Below the pieces are notes generated by a model. The model searched no databases, was not told the DNA's origin, and was given only the letters and a program-made list of their open reading frames with translations. Position numbers and translations under genes: made by a program. Shown in pieces: positions 1 to 7,575 of a stretch of DNA of 28,198 nucleotides. Where the stretch lies: positions 1 through 28,198 of the forward strand of contig CAMLHB010000008.1 in NCBI GenBank assembly GCA_946479725.1. Reading direction: 5' to 3'. This stretch comes from an uncultured Actinomycetes bacterium. GTDB taxonomy: Bacteria; Actinomycetota; Thermoleophilia; Solirubrobacterales; 70-9. Position 1 is the first letter of the stretch. Every line of letters starts with the position of its first letter.

Positions 1-127
1 TCGAGACCCGTCGTCAGCTGGCATGGACTCGAGGTCACATTCTGTGACCTCAAAAAAGCCAGCGGTTGAGGATCGCCAACCGTCGGGTAGGGGAGGCGCA
101 GGCGTTCCCGGGTGAAGGAGGTTGCAG

Positions 128-511
128 ATGGAGAGTTGGGACCTGAAAACGGTCGAGGTCGAGGCGCACCAGCCGCGGATCCTCGCTTCGGCCGACGATG
201 CGCGGACGATCCTCTTGCTGCTGTCGGCGGGGGAGGAGCTGCAGGAGCACGAGGTGCACGAGCGGGCGCGGGTGATCGTCGTCGACGGCGAGGTCGACGT
301 CACCACCGAGGACGGCGCCGATTTCGCCAGTGCCGGCGCGGGTCACCTCTTCGAGTTCGCTCCCGGCGAGCGGCGGACCGTCGTTGCCCGCTCCGACGCG
401 CGCCTCTTGATGGTCCTCTCACCCTGGCCCGGCGACGGCCACCCCGGCGCGATGACGCTGGAAGAGAAGGCCCAAGCGCGCGAGAAAGCCGCCGAACACG
501 CGGCGCAGTAG
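128..511 (+). CDS. Small single-domain cupin protein
   Basis: A 127-residue protein with the beta-barrel pattern of small cupins. Histidines H41 and H44 sit in a G-x5-HxxH-like first motif followed by VVDGEVDV, and a second motif around AGHLFEFAPGE (about residues 71-81) matches the usual FxPGExH-type turn. The C-terminal 20 residues are a charged helix. The ATG at 128 is chosen because AAGGAGG at 115-121 lies 6 nt upstream; an in-frame TTG at 122 is too close to it. Cupins of this size often bind a metal and act as sensors or minor enzymes, but no substrate can be read from the sequence. It is followed after 8 bp by an oppositely oriented toxin gene, so it is probably monocistronic. Confidence 0.8.
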   Translation: MESWDLKTVEVEAHQPRILASADDARTILLLLSAGEELQEHEVHERARVIVVDGEVDVTTEDGADFASAGAGHLFEFAPGERRTVVARSDARLLMVLSPWPGDGHPGAMTLEEKAQAREKAAEHAAQ

Positions 512-519
512 GAGACTGG

Positions 520-912
520 CTACCAGACGACGAGCGAGCGGGGCCTGTCGTGCTCCGTGATCGCCCGGTCCTTCGTCAGGAACTTGACGCCGTGCTCGAT
601 CGCGGTGGCATAGATGAGCCTGTCGGTTGGGTCCCGGGGGAAGGAGGCTGGTAGGCCCACGGCGGTGTCGGCGATTGCAGGAGTGACGCCGACTGTCCGC
701 ATCTGCCCGCTCAGGTCTTCCAGCCAAGTTCGAACTGGGACGTCGATGACGATTCGCTGGCGCTCGGCCAGCCAGGCGAGCTCATACCAGGAGGCGGCGG
801 AGATGAGCAGCTCCTCCGCAGCTTCCAGCGCGCGCTGCGCTGGTCGACTGATCAGGTCTGGTTCTGCCGACCACCAGTGTGCGACATGGGTATCGAGCAG
901 GACGGCACCCAT
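520..912 (-). CDS. vapC: VapC-family PIN-domain ribonuclease toxin
   Basis: A 130-residue PIN domain. The four acidic active-site positions are visible: D7 in LLDTHVAHWW, E44 in SWYELAW, D97 in DPTDRLI and D115 in LTKDRA. VapC toxins cleave tRNA or rRNA in a Mg-dependent way and are held inactive by the partner antitoxin. The ATG immediately follows the antitoxin stop codon (TAG then ATG, no gap), so translation is probably coupled. The LLDTHVxxW subtype is the one usually paired with Phd/YefM-type antitoxins, which is what lies upstream here. All catalytic residues are present, so the toxin looks intact. Confidence 0.9.
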   Translation of the reverse strand: MGAVLLDTHVAHWWSAEPDLISRPAQRALEAAEELLISAASWYELAWLAERQRIVIDVPVRTWLEDLSGQMRTVGVTPAIADTAVGLPASFPRDPTDRLIYATAIEHGVKFLTKDRAITEHDRPRSLVVW

Positions 913-1140
913 CTAGGAGAGGTCCCACATCTCTTCGGTGTCGAGAAGGGTCTTCTCGTCCACCGCCGTCCTTGCGCGCCCCCGGTACAGACCCTTTAAA
1001 GAGTGCGCGCCGGCAGGCGGTACCAGCCGGGCGACTGGGCGGCCGTGGCGGGTGATCTCGATCTCTTCCCCCGTCGCCGCCTCATCCAACAGGCGGAGGA
1101 AGTTGGCCTTTGCCGCGGTTGCAGTCATCGATTTAGCCAT
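913..1140 (-). CDS. Phd/YefM-family antitoxin
   Basis: A 75-residue antitoxin. MTATAAKANFLRLLDEA followed by GEEIEITRHGRPVARLVP is the typical Phd/YefM N-terminal DNA-binding fold. The C-terminal part (residues ~45-75, GLYRGRARTAVDEKTLL) would wrap the toxin. The frame is open further upstream to 1254, but I prefer ATG 1140: the family signature starts there, and a -10-like TATTAT ends exactly 6 nt before it, pointing to a leaderless transcript. An alternative start is ATG 1128. The start codon lies inside a perfect 10-bp palindrome (1136-1145), a likely autoregulatory operator. It is translationally coupled to the downstream PIN toxin. Confidence 0.85.
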   Translation of the reverse strand: MAKSMTATAAKANFLRLLDEAATGEEIEITRHGRPVARLVPPAGAHSLKGLYRGRARTAVDEKTLLDTEEMWDLS

Positions 1141-1152
1141 ATGGCCATAATA
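1136..1152. promoter_or_regulatory. Leaderless promoter and palindromic operator of the Phd/VapC operon
   Basis: On the minus strand TATTAT (1152-1147) is followed by 6 nt and ATG 1140. GCCATATGGC (1136-1145) is a perfect palindrome covering the start codon, and ATGGCCAT (1141-1148) is a second, overlapping one. Phd-type antitoxins repress their own promoter through such palindromes. Confidence 0.5.
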
Positions 1153-1262
1153 GTGGTCACTTCGGTGGAAAGCCTGTTGGGCGAGTTCGTTCATCCCCCG
1201 CTCTAGGAGGTGGAGCGTCAAGTTCTCCCCCTCAGCCGCCGAAAAAGCCCCCAAGGAGCGTG

Positions 1263-1553
1263 ATGGAAGAGCTATTCGGCAGCCAGGTGGAGGATCCGAC
1301 CGAGTCGCGGGAGCGGCGACGGGTCGAGCGCGCGGTCTTCGAAACCGATCGACAGCTGATCGAAGGGGACTTGACGTTGCCGCCGGCCGGCTACCAGAGC
1401 CGCTTCTCGGATTCGCTCAATCGCGGTGAGTTCGAGTTCGTGCCGCTGACCAACGTCCGGCTTACCTCGCTGGCCGACGGGAAGGCGTCCGAGGTCCCCT
1501 TCCTCGTCCTCTCCAAGCGCCAGATTCGGATCGCCTACCCGGTCGAGCAGTAG
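1263..1553 (+). CDS. Small conserved hypothetical protein (DUF6812-like)
   Basis: A 96-residue soluble protein. It has an acidic/arginine-rich start, then a beta-rich body: ETDRQLIEGDLTLP, YQSRFSDSLNRGEFEFVPLT and PFLVLSKRQIRIAYPV. This layout (a short strand pair, a flexible GYxSRxSDxLN loop, then strands ending in a hydrophobic tail) recalls the small actinobacterial DUF6812-type family, by memory only. No catalytic motif is visible. AAGGAG at 1253-1258 lies 4 nt before ATG 1263; the overlapping GTG at 1260 is too close. The ORF starts divergently from the Phd/VapC pair. The function is unknown. Confidence 0.65.
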   Translation: MEELFGSQVEDPTESRERRRVERAVFETDRQLIEGDLTLPPAGYQSRFSDSLNRGEFEFVPLTNVRLTSLADGKASEVPFLVLSKRQIRIAYPVEQ

Positions 1554-1563
1554 ACCCGGCTCG

Positions 1564-1836
1564 TCAGTCCCGCCGCATCCGTCCTCGGTTCGCGTAGGAG
1601 CCGAGGTCGACGAGGAAGGCGAGGATGACGATGAACCACTCGAAGCCGGTGACCTGGTTGCTGCTGGCCGACCACATGACCGCGTAGGCGAGGGTCGTCC
1701 AGGGCAGCAGGAAGAAGCCGAGCAGAGGGACGAACCAGCTGTCGAAGGCCCGGCTTAGCAAATCGGAGAAGAGGAAGATCGCGAACAGCGCCAGCCGCGG
1801 CGAGATGAACGCGAGCAAAACCACGAGGCAGCCCAT
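1564..1836 (-). CDS. Small integral membrane protein, unknown function
   Basis: A 90-residue protein with about three hydrophobic segments (residues ~2-24, ~36-55 and ~62-80) and a basic C-terminus (NRGRMRRD), suggesting a cytoplasmic tail. It starts at ATG 1836 directly downstream of TAGCGT plus 6 nt, so the message is probably leaderless. No family is recognised. It converges on the preceding gene with a 10-bp gap and is divergent from msrA. Confidence 0.6.
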   Translation of the reverse strand: MGCLVVLLAFISPRLALFAIFLFSDLLSRAFDSWFVPLLGFFLLPWTTLAYAVMWSASSNQVTGFEWFIVILAFLVDLGSYANRGRMRRD

Positions 1837-1848
1837 GCGCGCACGCTA
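1837..1848 (-). promoter_or_regulatory. Leaderless promoter -10 (TAGCGT) of the small membrane protein gene
   Basis: TAGCGT at 1848-1843 is followed by 6 nt and then the ATG at 1836. No ribosome binding site is placed at the usual distance. The spacing would put +1 on the start codon. No good -35 is visible. Confidence 0.4.
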
Positions 1849-1872
1849 CCTTCTCGATAGGAGGTCACGCGA

Positions 1873-2550
1873 ATGAACAGACTTGGCAAGCTGATGACGA
1901 TGATGCACCCGGAGAAGACGAAGATGGTCGCCCCGGAGGAGGCGCTGCCCGGTCGCAGCGAGCGCGCCTACGGCGTGCCGGCGACCCACGCGGTGCTCGG
2001 CACCCCGCTCGAGCCCCCCTTCCCGGAGGGGATCGAGGTCGCCTACTTCGCGCTCGGCTGCTTCTGGGGTGCGGAGCGGCTGTTCTGGGAACTCGATGGC
2101 GTCTACACGACGGCGGTCGGCTACCAGAACGGGACCACTCCGAATCCGACCTACGAGGAGGTCTGTTCGGCGAAGACGGGGCACGCCGAGGCGGTGTTGG
2201 TCGCCTTCGACCCGCGGGTCGTCTCCTACGCAGACCTGCTGAAGGTGTTCTTCGAGGAGCACGACCCGACCCAGGGGATGCGCCAGGGCAATGACGTCGG
2301 CACCCAGTACCGCTCGGGGATCTACTTCACCAGCGACGCCCAGAAGGCCACGGCGGAGGGGGCGCGCGAGGCGTATGACCGCTCGCTGCGGGAGGCCGGC
2401 AAGGAGGGGATCACCACCGAGATCCAGCCGGCGGGCCCCTTCTACCTCGCCGAGGACTACCACCAGCAGTACCTGCACAAGGTGCCGAACGGCTACTGCG
2501 GGCTGAAAGGCACCGGGGTCGCCTGCACGATCCCCGCCGCGGCGGCCTAG
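1873..2550 (+). CDS. msrA: Peptide methionine-S-sulfoxide reductase MsrA
   Basis: A 225-residue MsrA that reduces the S-epimer of methionine sulfoxide in oxidised proteins. The signature [13 protein letters not shown] is at residues 62-74 with catalytic Cys63. Further motifs are [28 protein letters not shown] and [13 protein letters not shown]. The C-terminal [13 protein letters not shown] supplies recycling cysteines C209 and C218, so this is the three-cysteine, thioredoxin-recycled type, as in E. coli. The N-terminal extension of about 55 residues before the core is also found in long-form MsrA. AGGAGGT at 1859-1865 lies 7 nt before the ATG. It is cytoplasmic, with no signal peptide. Confidence 0.97.
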   Translation: MNRLGKLMTMMHPEKTKMVAPEEALPGRSERAYGVPATHAVLGTPLEPPFPEGIEVAYFALGCFWGAERLFWELDGVYTTAVGYQNGTTPNPTYEEVCSAKTGHAEAVLVAFDPRVVSYADLLKVFFEEHDPTQGMRQGNDVGTQYRSGIYFTSDAQKATAEGAREAYDRSLREAGKEGITTEIQPAGPFYLAEDYHQQYLHKVPNGYCGLKGTGVACTIPAAAA

Positions 2551-2607
2551 GGGGGAGCGCCACCGCGCCGTTGCCCGCCGGGCGCGCCGAATAGCATCCC
2601 GCCCTTC

Positions 2608-4827
2608 GTGGCCCCCTCCTTCGGCTCCTACATCGCCGGCTGCCTCGCCCTGATCGGGATCGTCGCCGCCCTCGGCCTCGGCGGCTACTGGCTGCGGCGA
2701 TGGATCGTGCCGGAATTCAGCGGCGCCCTGGCGCGGCTGGCCGACGCGACGCTGGCGGTGGCGATGCTCGTCGTCTGCCTCGAGATCCTCGGCTCGCTCA
2801 GCGCGCTGTACTTCGGCTGGATCGTCGTTCTCTGCATCGGCGTCGGCCTCGGCGCCGCCTGGCTCGGGCGCTCGAAAGCGACCGGCCAGGGTGCTGAGGT
2901 GGCGGCGCCGCGGGTCGAGAACATCGCCCTGCTGATCGCCCTCGGGGTCGCTTCCTGGACCGTCGCCGAGTGGACCTTCCCGACCCAGTCGAGCCTCGAC
3001 TTCGGGATGTTCGGCGGCGACACCACCTGGTACCACATGCCCTTCTCGGCGTTCATCGCCCAGGAACACTCGACGGTCCACCTCCACTACACCGACCCGC
3101 TGCGGCTGGCCGCCTGGTTCTACCCGGCCAGCACCGAGCTGATCAACGCCTCGACGATCGTCGTCTTCAAGAGCGACTGGCTGGCGCCGCTGCAGAACAT
3201 GATCTGGCTGCCGATCGGGCTGCTCGCCGCCTGGTGCATCGGCCGTCCCTACAAGGTCGGGCCGGCGACCCTGGTCGCGGCGGCGATCGTCCTCGACTCC
3301 GGAGTGATGATCGAAACCCAGCCCGGGGAGGCGCGCAACGACATCATGGGATTGGCGTTCCTGCTCGCCTTCGTCGCCTTCCTGATCAACGGTCACCAAC
3401 GGCGGGCGCCGGCGGCGGGGGCGGTCCAGGACGCGCCGGAGCGAGATGCGCCGCTGCTCGACAAGGGGCCGCTGGTGATGGCCGGGATCGCGGCGGGGCT
3501 CGCCGGCTCGGTGAAGACGACCTTCCTGGTGCCGGTGGTGGCGATCACGATCGGCGTCGTCATCTTCAGCGGCCGCGGCCGGCGCTGGACCACGGCCTGG
3601 GTGATGGGGCTGCCGATGCTGGTCGTCGGCGGCTACTGGTACCTGCGGGCGGCGATCAAGACGGGCGGCAACCCGATCCCGATCACCAAATTCGGGCCGC
3701 TCAACCTGCCGAAGCCCGACCAGATGCCGCTCGACCCGCGGCCGCGCTTCTCGGTCTCCCACTACCTCACCGACCCGACCATCTATCGGCGCTGGTTCTT
3801 CCCCGAGCTCGACAACGCTCTCGGGCCACTCTGGCCGCTGATCCTGATCATCGCCGTCAGTGCCGCCGTCTATATCGCCTGGCGCTCGCGCAACAAGATC
3901 CTCAGGGTGGTCGCGGTCGCCTCGCTGCTGACCGCGGTCGTCTACGTGTTCACGCCGCTGACCGCGGCCGGACAGGACGGTTCCCCGACGGGATTCTTCA
4001 CCAACACCCGCTACCTGATCCCCGGCCTGGTTTTGGCGATGGCGATCATGCCCCTGGCGCGGCCGATCCGGGCGCCCGACAGGCGCGCCTGGCAGACGCT
4101 GCTCTTCCTCACCCTGGTCTTCGCGATCACGGTCCTGACGACGCCGCGCTGGTTCACCTCCTACATCGTCGGCACGGTCTTCCTGACGCTCTGCCTGGTC
4201 TGGGCGCCGGCGGCGCTCTCGCTTGCGCGGACGCGCTGGAGCGTCAGCCGCGCCGCTGTGGCGGGTGGCGCGGTGGCGCTGGTGCTGCTGGCGGTGGTGC
4301 TTGGGCGCGCCCAGCAGGTTCAGTACGCCGATCAGCATTACGTCAACCCGGATCCGTTCCTCGGCGAAGGCGGTCCGAAGGAAGCCTACGTCTACACCCA
4401 GAGGCTCCACGACCAGCGGATCGGGATCATCGGCTCCAGCCAGATCATCTTCGGCCAGTACGGCTTCTACGGCAACGACGCGACCAACCAGGTTGAATAC
4501 ATCGGCGTCCACGGCCCCCACGGCTCCAACCGCCTGCCGACCAGCTGCGAGCAGCTGCGCGCTCTGATCAACCAGGGCGACTACGACTACCTGGTGATGA
4601 GCCAGTACACCCAGGACACCGGCCCCTACAACTCCGGCGTGCCGAACCCGTACCAGTTCCCCGTCTTCGCCTGGGTGAAGGGCGACCCGGCCGTGAAGCT
4701 GGTCGTCAAAGACTTCAAAGCCTCGCCGCAGCCCGACTACGTCTTCAAGGTCGAAGGCAAGCTCGACCCCTCGTCCTGCAAGCCCGAAAAGCGGCCTGAA
4801 GTGGTCGGCGAAGAAGCAATTGAATAG
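2608..4827 (+). CDS. Polytopic membrane protein, GT-C glycosyltransferase-like
   Basis: A 739-residue integral membrane protein with about a dozen hydrophobic segments over residues ~5-570 and a large extracytoplasmic C-terminal domain (~571-739). After the first membrane helices comes a loop with GGDTTWYHMPFSAF (D138, H143). An acidic residue followed by Y/W-H-P in the first outer loop is the usual catalytic signature of GT-C enzymes that use polyprenyl-phosphate sugars, so a role in cell-envelope glycosylation is plausible. The acceptor and sugar cannot be read. The start is GTG 2608, with no clear ribosome binding site and a possible TAGCAT -10 at 2592-2597. Its stop codon abuts that of the convergent hydrolase gene with no gap. 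Confidence 0.7.
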   Translation: MAPSFGSYIAGCLALIGIVAALGLGGYWLRRWIVPEFSGALARLADATLAVAMLVVCLEILGSLSALYFGWIVVLCIGVGLGAAWLGRSKATGQGAEVAAPRVENIALLIALGVASWTVAEWTFPTQSSLDFGMFGGDTTWYHMPFSAFIAQEHSTVHLHYTDPLRLAAWFYPASTELINASTIVVFKSDWLAPLQNMIWLPIGLLAAWCIGRPYKVGPATLVAAAIVLDSGVMIETQPGEARNDIMGLAFLLAFVAFLINGHQRRAPAAGAVQDAPERDAPLLDKGPLVMAGIAAGLAGSVKTTFLVPVVAITIGVVIFSGRGRRWTTAWVMGLPMLVVGGYWYLRAAIKTGGNPIPITKFGPLNLPKPDQMPLDPRPRFSVSHYLTDPTIYRRWFFPELDNALGPLWPLILIIAVSAAVYIAWRSRNKILRVVAVASLLTAVVYVFTPLTAAGQDGSPTGFFTNTRYLIPGLVLAMAIMPLARPIRAPDRRAWQTLLFLTLVFAITVLTTPRWFTSYIVGTVFLTLCLVWAPAALSLARTRWSVSRAAVAGGAVALVLLAVVLGRAQQVQYADQHYVNPDPFLGEGGPKEAYVYTQRLHDQRIGIIGSSQIIFGQYGFYGNDATNQVEYIGVHGPHGSNRLPTSCEQLRALINQGDYDYLVMSQYTQDTGPYNSGVPNPYQFPVFAWVKGDPAVKLVVKDFKASPQPDYVFKVEGKLDPSSCKPEKRPEVVGEEAIE

Positions 4828-5634
4828 CTAGTGGGCCGCCGCGAAGGCGTGCTCGCGGATCAGCTCGGCGGAGAGTTGTGGTTGCTCCCACCAGAACATG
4901 TGGCCGACGTCCTCGAGGACCTCGAAGCGAGCGCCCGGCATCAGCGAGGCGATCAGCTCGCCGTTGGGGAAGGGGAGGACGCCGTCTTCGGTGCCGTGGA
5001 CGATCAGCGTCGGCGTCGAGATTTCGCCGAGACGGCCGCTGGTGTCGTGGCCGAAGATCGCCTGGGCCTGCAGTTCGATCGTCGCTTTCGCGGCGGGCAC
5101 GCTGGTCGCCATCTCATGAAAGGCCGCCCAAGTCTTCTCGTCGGCCAGGAAGGCGGGGGAGAGGTTGACTTCGTAGCCGGCCCTGATCGCTTGGTCCCGG
5201 TCGCCCGACTGCAGCCCGGCGACGAGCTTCTGCAGGTTCGCCTCGGGCATCAGCTGCGACCCCGGCCCGCCGCAGTAGGTGCAGCCCAGCGTCAGCGAGC
5301 GCAGCTTCCCGGCCTCGGCCAGCGCCAGCTCCTGGGCGATCATCCCGCCCATCGAGATCCCGACCACGTGCGCGCTCTCCAGCCCCAGCGCCTCCAGCAG
5401 CCCGGCCGTGTCCTCGGCCATCTCGACGATCGTGAACGGCCCGTCGACCGGCGCCGAGAACCCCATTCCCCGGTTGTCGAAGGCGACGACGTCGAAGCTC
5501 TCCTCCAGGGCGTCCCGAAACGGCCGCCCCCAGGCCACGTGCGTCCCGCTCATCCCCTGGATCAGCAGCAGCGGCTCACCCTCACCGGCCCGCTCGTAAT
5601 GAAACTCCCGACCCGCAACCTCGATTTTCGCCAT
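4828..5634 (-). CDS. Alpha/beta-fold hydrolase
   Basis: A 268-residue single-domain alpha/beta hydrolase. The oxyanion-hole strand LLLIQGMSG comes first, then the nucleophile elbow GISMGG (Ser94), the acid D217 in HGTEDGVLP and the base H245 in DVGHMFWWEQ. The set is complete and in the correct order. The family includes esterases, lactonases and carboxylic-ester or C-C bond hydrolases; the lid (residues ~125-195) does not identify a substrate. It is cytoplasmic, with no signal peptide. TAGGAT lies 6 nt before the ATG, so the message is probably leaderless. Confidence 0.92.
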   Translation of the reverse strand: MAKIEVAGREFHYERAGEGEPLLLIQGMSGTHVAWGRPFRDALEESFDVVAFDNRGMGFSAPVDGPFTIVEMAEDTAGLLEALGLESAHVVGISMGGMIAQELALAEAGKLRSLTLGCTYCGGPGSQLMPEANLQKLVAGLQSGDRDQAIRAGYEVNLSPAFLADEKTWAAFHEMATSVPAAKATIELQAQAIFGHDTSGRLGEISTPTLIVHGTEDGVLPFPNGELIASLMPGARFEVLEDVGHMFWWEQPQLSAELIREHAFAAAH

Positions 5635-5646
5635 CCCCGGATCCTA
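5635..5646 (-). promoter_or_regulatory. Leaderless promoter -10 (TAGGAT) of the hydrolase gene
   Basis: TAGGAT at 5646-5641 is followed by CCGGGG and then ATG 5634. The 6-nt distance puts +1 at the start codon. No clear -35 is visible in the 38 bp left before the tRNA gene. Confidence 0.4.
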
Positions 5647-5683
5647 AGCGAGCCGCCCACCCACCGCCTAACCTTGACCCCCT

Positions 5684-5757
5684 GCCCCCGTAGCTCAGCT
5701 GGATAGAGCATCGGACTTCTAATCCGACGGTCGCTGGTTCGAATCCAGCCGGGGGCG
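5684..5757 (+). tRNA. tRNA-Arg (anticodon UCU)
   Basis: This is a complete cloverleaf. The acceptor stem GCCCCCG (5684-5690) pairs fully with CGGGGGC (5750-5756), with G as discriminator. The D arm is GCTC...GAGC. The anticodon stem TCGGA/TCCGA encloses loop CTTCTAA, giving anticodon TCT (reads AGA). The T arm is GCTGG-TTCGAAT-CCAGC. CCA is not encoded. The part from 5715 to the 3' end recurs, intact or decayed, at four downstream places, so this gene is the attachment site of the array at 5758-11115. Confidence 0.97.
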
Positions 5758-6459
5758 CTAACTATCTTCCCCGCTTCTTGATTCAGTAGCGAAAGCGCGC
5801 ATCTCCGGAGGGGCCGGGCCGATCAGCAGGTTGAAGGGGAGGATCGGCCGCCTACCGTCTCTCAATAGAAGCGGTTGCCTTTTTCCGCGTGGTCCATTCG
5901 GGTCCAACAAGATCGTTGGACGAACACCGGCTGAACGCTGAAAAGCGTCGAAGATCGGCTGTCCTAGGGGGTTGCCCTCCGGTGAAAGCACACGCGATTC
6001 AACGTCCCACTCATCAAGATGCTCGCGAGGCAGGATGATGTCGTAATAGTGGATCTCGGCAGAGGGCACAGCGACTGCGGCCCCGAAAAGCATGATTCCG
6101 AGAACGTGATCGGGAAGGTGGATTTCGCCAAGGGCTCTGTTAGCGGCTGCCGCTGGTGCGCCATTGGACCACCAGAGCGCTACCCAGCACTCGTCTTGGT
6201 CATTTAGCTGCCGAAGCGCATCTTCAATTCGGCTTTGGACTCGTTTCAAATAGTGCTGCTCGGTGTCGTGTGTTGCGACAACCGCCCCATGAAGATCTCG
6301 AATATGCGGAGGCAGCCGCTTCTGCCTCCTTCGATCCTGCCGCCGGGCCAATCGTCGTTCAGCTCGGTTGGGGATATACGGAGGGCGGGGATTGTCGAAG
6401 GAGATGTGGCTCGTAAGGACGCCGCTTTCTGGGCAGAGCTCGGGGAGGAGCGGCGCCAT
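5758..6459 (-). CDS. PD-(D/E)XK-like protein, C-terminal part of a frameshifted gene
   Basis: A 233-residue ORF whose frame stays open upstream of its first ATG to 6564. The added 35 codons read NVDFRLKEP, then WGVSIEFKAVGLSK: an Asp, a beta-strand and an E-F-K triad, as in the PD-(D/E)XK nuclease core. There is no ATG, GTG or TTG between the in-frame TGA at 6565-6567 and ATG 6459, so this frame seems to need the upstream gene (6516-6914) read through a -1 shift. The rest holds a basic segment (RRLARRQDRRRQKR) and a mixed alpha/beta C-terminal domain I do not recognise. The stop codon touches the tRNA 3' end. Probably a broken defence-type nuclease; a sequencing error is also possible. Confidence 0.55.
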   Translation of the reverse strand: MAPLLPELCPESGVLTSHISFDNPRPPYIPNRAERRLARRQDRRRQKRLPPHIRDLHGAVVATHDTEQHYLKRVQSRIEDALRQLNDQDECWVALWWSNGAPAAAANRALGEIHLPDHVLGIMLFGAAVAVPSAEIHYYDIILPREHLDEWDVESRVLSPEGNPLGQPIFDAFQRSAGVRPTILLDPNGPRGKRQPLLLRDGRRPILPFNLLIGPAPPEMRAFATESRSGEDS

Positions 6460-6515
6460 CCGCTGGAAAAAGTTGACCTCGGCTTTGGAGAGGCCAACTG
6501 CTTTGAACTCGATGC

Positions 6516-6914
6516 TTACTCCCCAATCCGCACCGGGTTCCTTGAGGCGAAAGTCGACATTCGGTCACCATGCTTGGAAGGCCCACTGTCAAGCTCAAGT
6601 TCGAGGCCGTCTTCGAAGACCCTCAATACCGACCTCCCAGCCATCAGCTCAGCCACCGTCGGCCAAATAGCCCGGTCACTGCGTAGCTTTGCCATCAGCT
6701 TGCTTTCTTCTACGCCGCGCTCGGTCAGAGCATCTATGGCGCTGTCGAGCATGCAACATGCAGCCGCGGCATCGATATCAGGCCTTCGGGTTAGCTCCTC
6801 TGAGAGATGGTCAATGCCGAATGCGTCCAGCCGTTCACGGGAGGACGCAATCCTGTCCGCGGGCAGGCCGGTCAGTCTGGTCGTCCAGTCGTCGACGGTT
6901 TTCATGTCGGTCAT
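6516..6914 (-). CDS. N-terminal part of the frameshifted PD-(D/E)XK-like gene
   Basis: A 132-residue ORF: DDWTTRLTGLPADRIASS, a helical stretch with AAAACCMLDSAIDALTERG, and then the strand pair SVLRVFEDGLELELDSGPSK. It ends 15 residues later in low-quality sequence (STFASRNPVRIGE). The alternative frame over the same bases continues as a convincing nuclease core (see the ORF ending at 5758), so I place a -1 frameshift near 6550-6565. ATG 6914 and ATG 6905 are both possible starts; neither has a good ribosome binding site. It is divergent from the TA pair at 6945. Confidence 0.5.
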   Translation of the reverse strand: MTDMKTVDDWTTRLTGLPADRIASSRERLDAFGIDHLSEELTRRPDIDAAAACCMLDSAIDALTERGVEESKLMAKLRSDRAIWPTVAELMAGRSVLRVFEDGLELELDSGPSKHGDRMSTFASRNPVRIGE

Positions 6915-6944
6915 GTCCCCATGATGGCCGCCGTGGGGTCTGCC

Positions 6945-7169
6945 ATGATTTCTCTCTCTATGGAGCAGCCCGCCCACATCAAGGTCAGCGGCGCTCTCGA
7001 GGGCGAGTTCATCATCACTGAGGAGCGCAGCGCCAACGAGTTCGTGATCACTCGCGATACGTCTTGGCAGGCCATGCTCGGCAAGGGCGAGCGTGAGGCC
7101 ACCGAGGAGGAGATTGCGGCCCTAGAAGCAGAGCACGGGCCGTTCCAGCCCGCAGACGGCGAGGGGTAG
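6945..7169 (+). CDS. Putative antitoxin of a RelE-type TA pair
   Basis: A 74-residue acidic protein. Its body (IKVSGALEGEFIITEE, then FVITRDTSWQAMLG) is beta-rich, and its C-terminus (ATEEEIAALEAEHGPFQP) is helical. I do not recognise the family by sequence. The antitoxin role is inferred from its size, acidity and position 3 bp upstream of a RelE/ParE-like gene. ATG 6945 has GGGG at 6935-6938 upstream; ATG 6960 is an alternative without a ribosome binding site. Confidence 0.5.
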   Translation: MISLSMEQPAHIKVSGALEGEFIITEERSANEFVITRDTSWQAMLGKGEREATEEEIAALEAEHGPFQPADGEG

Positions 7170-7172
7170 TCC

Positions 7173-7547
7173 TTGCCCATCCGGCGGGGTCATGCCCGCG
7201 TCCTCTTCAACGAGGGCGCCTTTGCCGAGGACACGATGCGGAGTGGCCGGGCCGGGGCGGAGACGCTGCGCGCTGCTCGCAGCGAGTTCGAGCGAGTTGG
7301 CGTCGAGATCAAGACTCTGCGCCGCTGTGATCCCGAAGGTCGCGACGGCACGAAGCTCCCGGCCTGCTTCAAGGTCTACCTGCCGGCTCCGAAGGGCAAG
7401 TTCGGGATGGTCTTCCGCTTCATCCGCGACAGGGAGGGCCTCGCACTCCGCTATCTCGCATTTGGCGTTCGACATCACCCTCGCGACTCCAACGCACAGA
7501 CCGTCTACGAGATCGCGCACCGGCGGCTCCACGGCCAGTTGCCATAG
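7173..7547 (+). CDS. RelE/ParE-like toxin
   Basis: A 124-residue basic protein. The C-terminal half (YLPAPKGKFGMVFRFI, then LALRYLAFGVRHHPRD and TVYEIAHRRLHGQ) has the strand order and the dense Arg/His ending typical of RelE-fold mRNA interferases of actinobacteria. The N-terminal helix pair (residues ~10-45) is also as expected. The start is TTG 7173: GAGGGG at 7161-7166 lies 6 nt upstream, and the next ATG is 21 codons in. The partner antitoxin ends 3 bp before. It would be an inhibitor of translation when released. The RelE assignment is by pattern only. Confidence 0.6.
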   Translation: MPIRRGHARVLFNEGAFAEDTMRSGRAGAETLRAARSEFERVGVEIKTLRRCDPEGRDGTKLPACFKVYLPAPKGKFGMVFRFIRDREGLALRYLAFGVRHHPRDSNAQTVYEIAHRRLHGQLP

Positions 7548-7575
7548 GAGCTCGATTTGGGATCAAGTCGCCCCA

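Noticed and set aside
2551..2600. A terminator between msrA and the GT-C-like gene.
   Set aside because: CGCGCC and GGCGCG could pair, but the stem is short and no T-rich tail follows. At this GC content such a stem is expected by chance.
2970..4496. A 508-codon plus-strand ORF in a second frame of the GT-C-like gene.
   Set aside because: It is Arg/Pro/Asp-rich with no membrane segments, while the other frame gives a regular polytopic membrane protein over the same bases.
1846..4521. An 891-codon open frame on the minus strand.
   Set aside because: It lies antisense to msrA and the GT-C-like gene, both clearly coding. Its product is an Arg/Asp/Gly-rich low-complexity sequence, as expected from the third-position G/C bias of the real genes.
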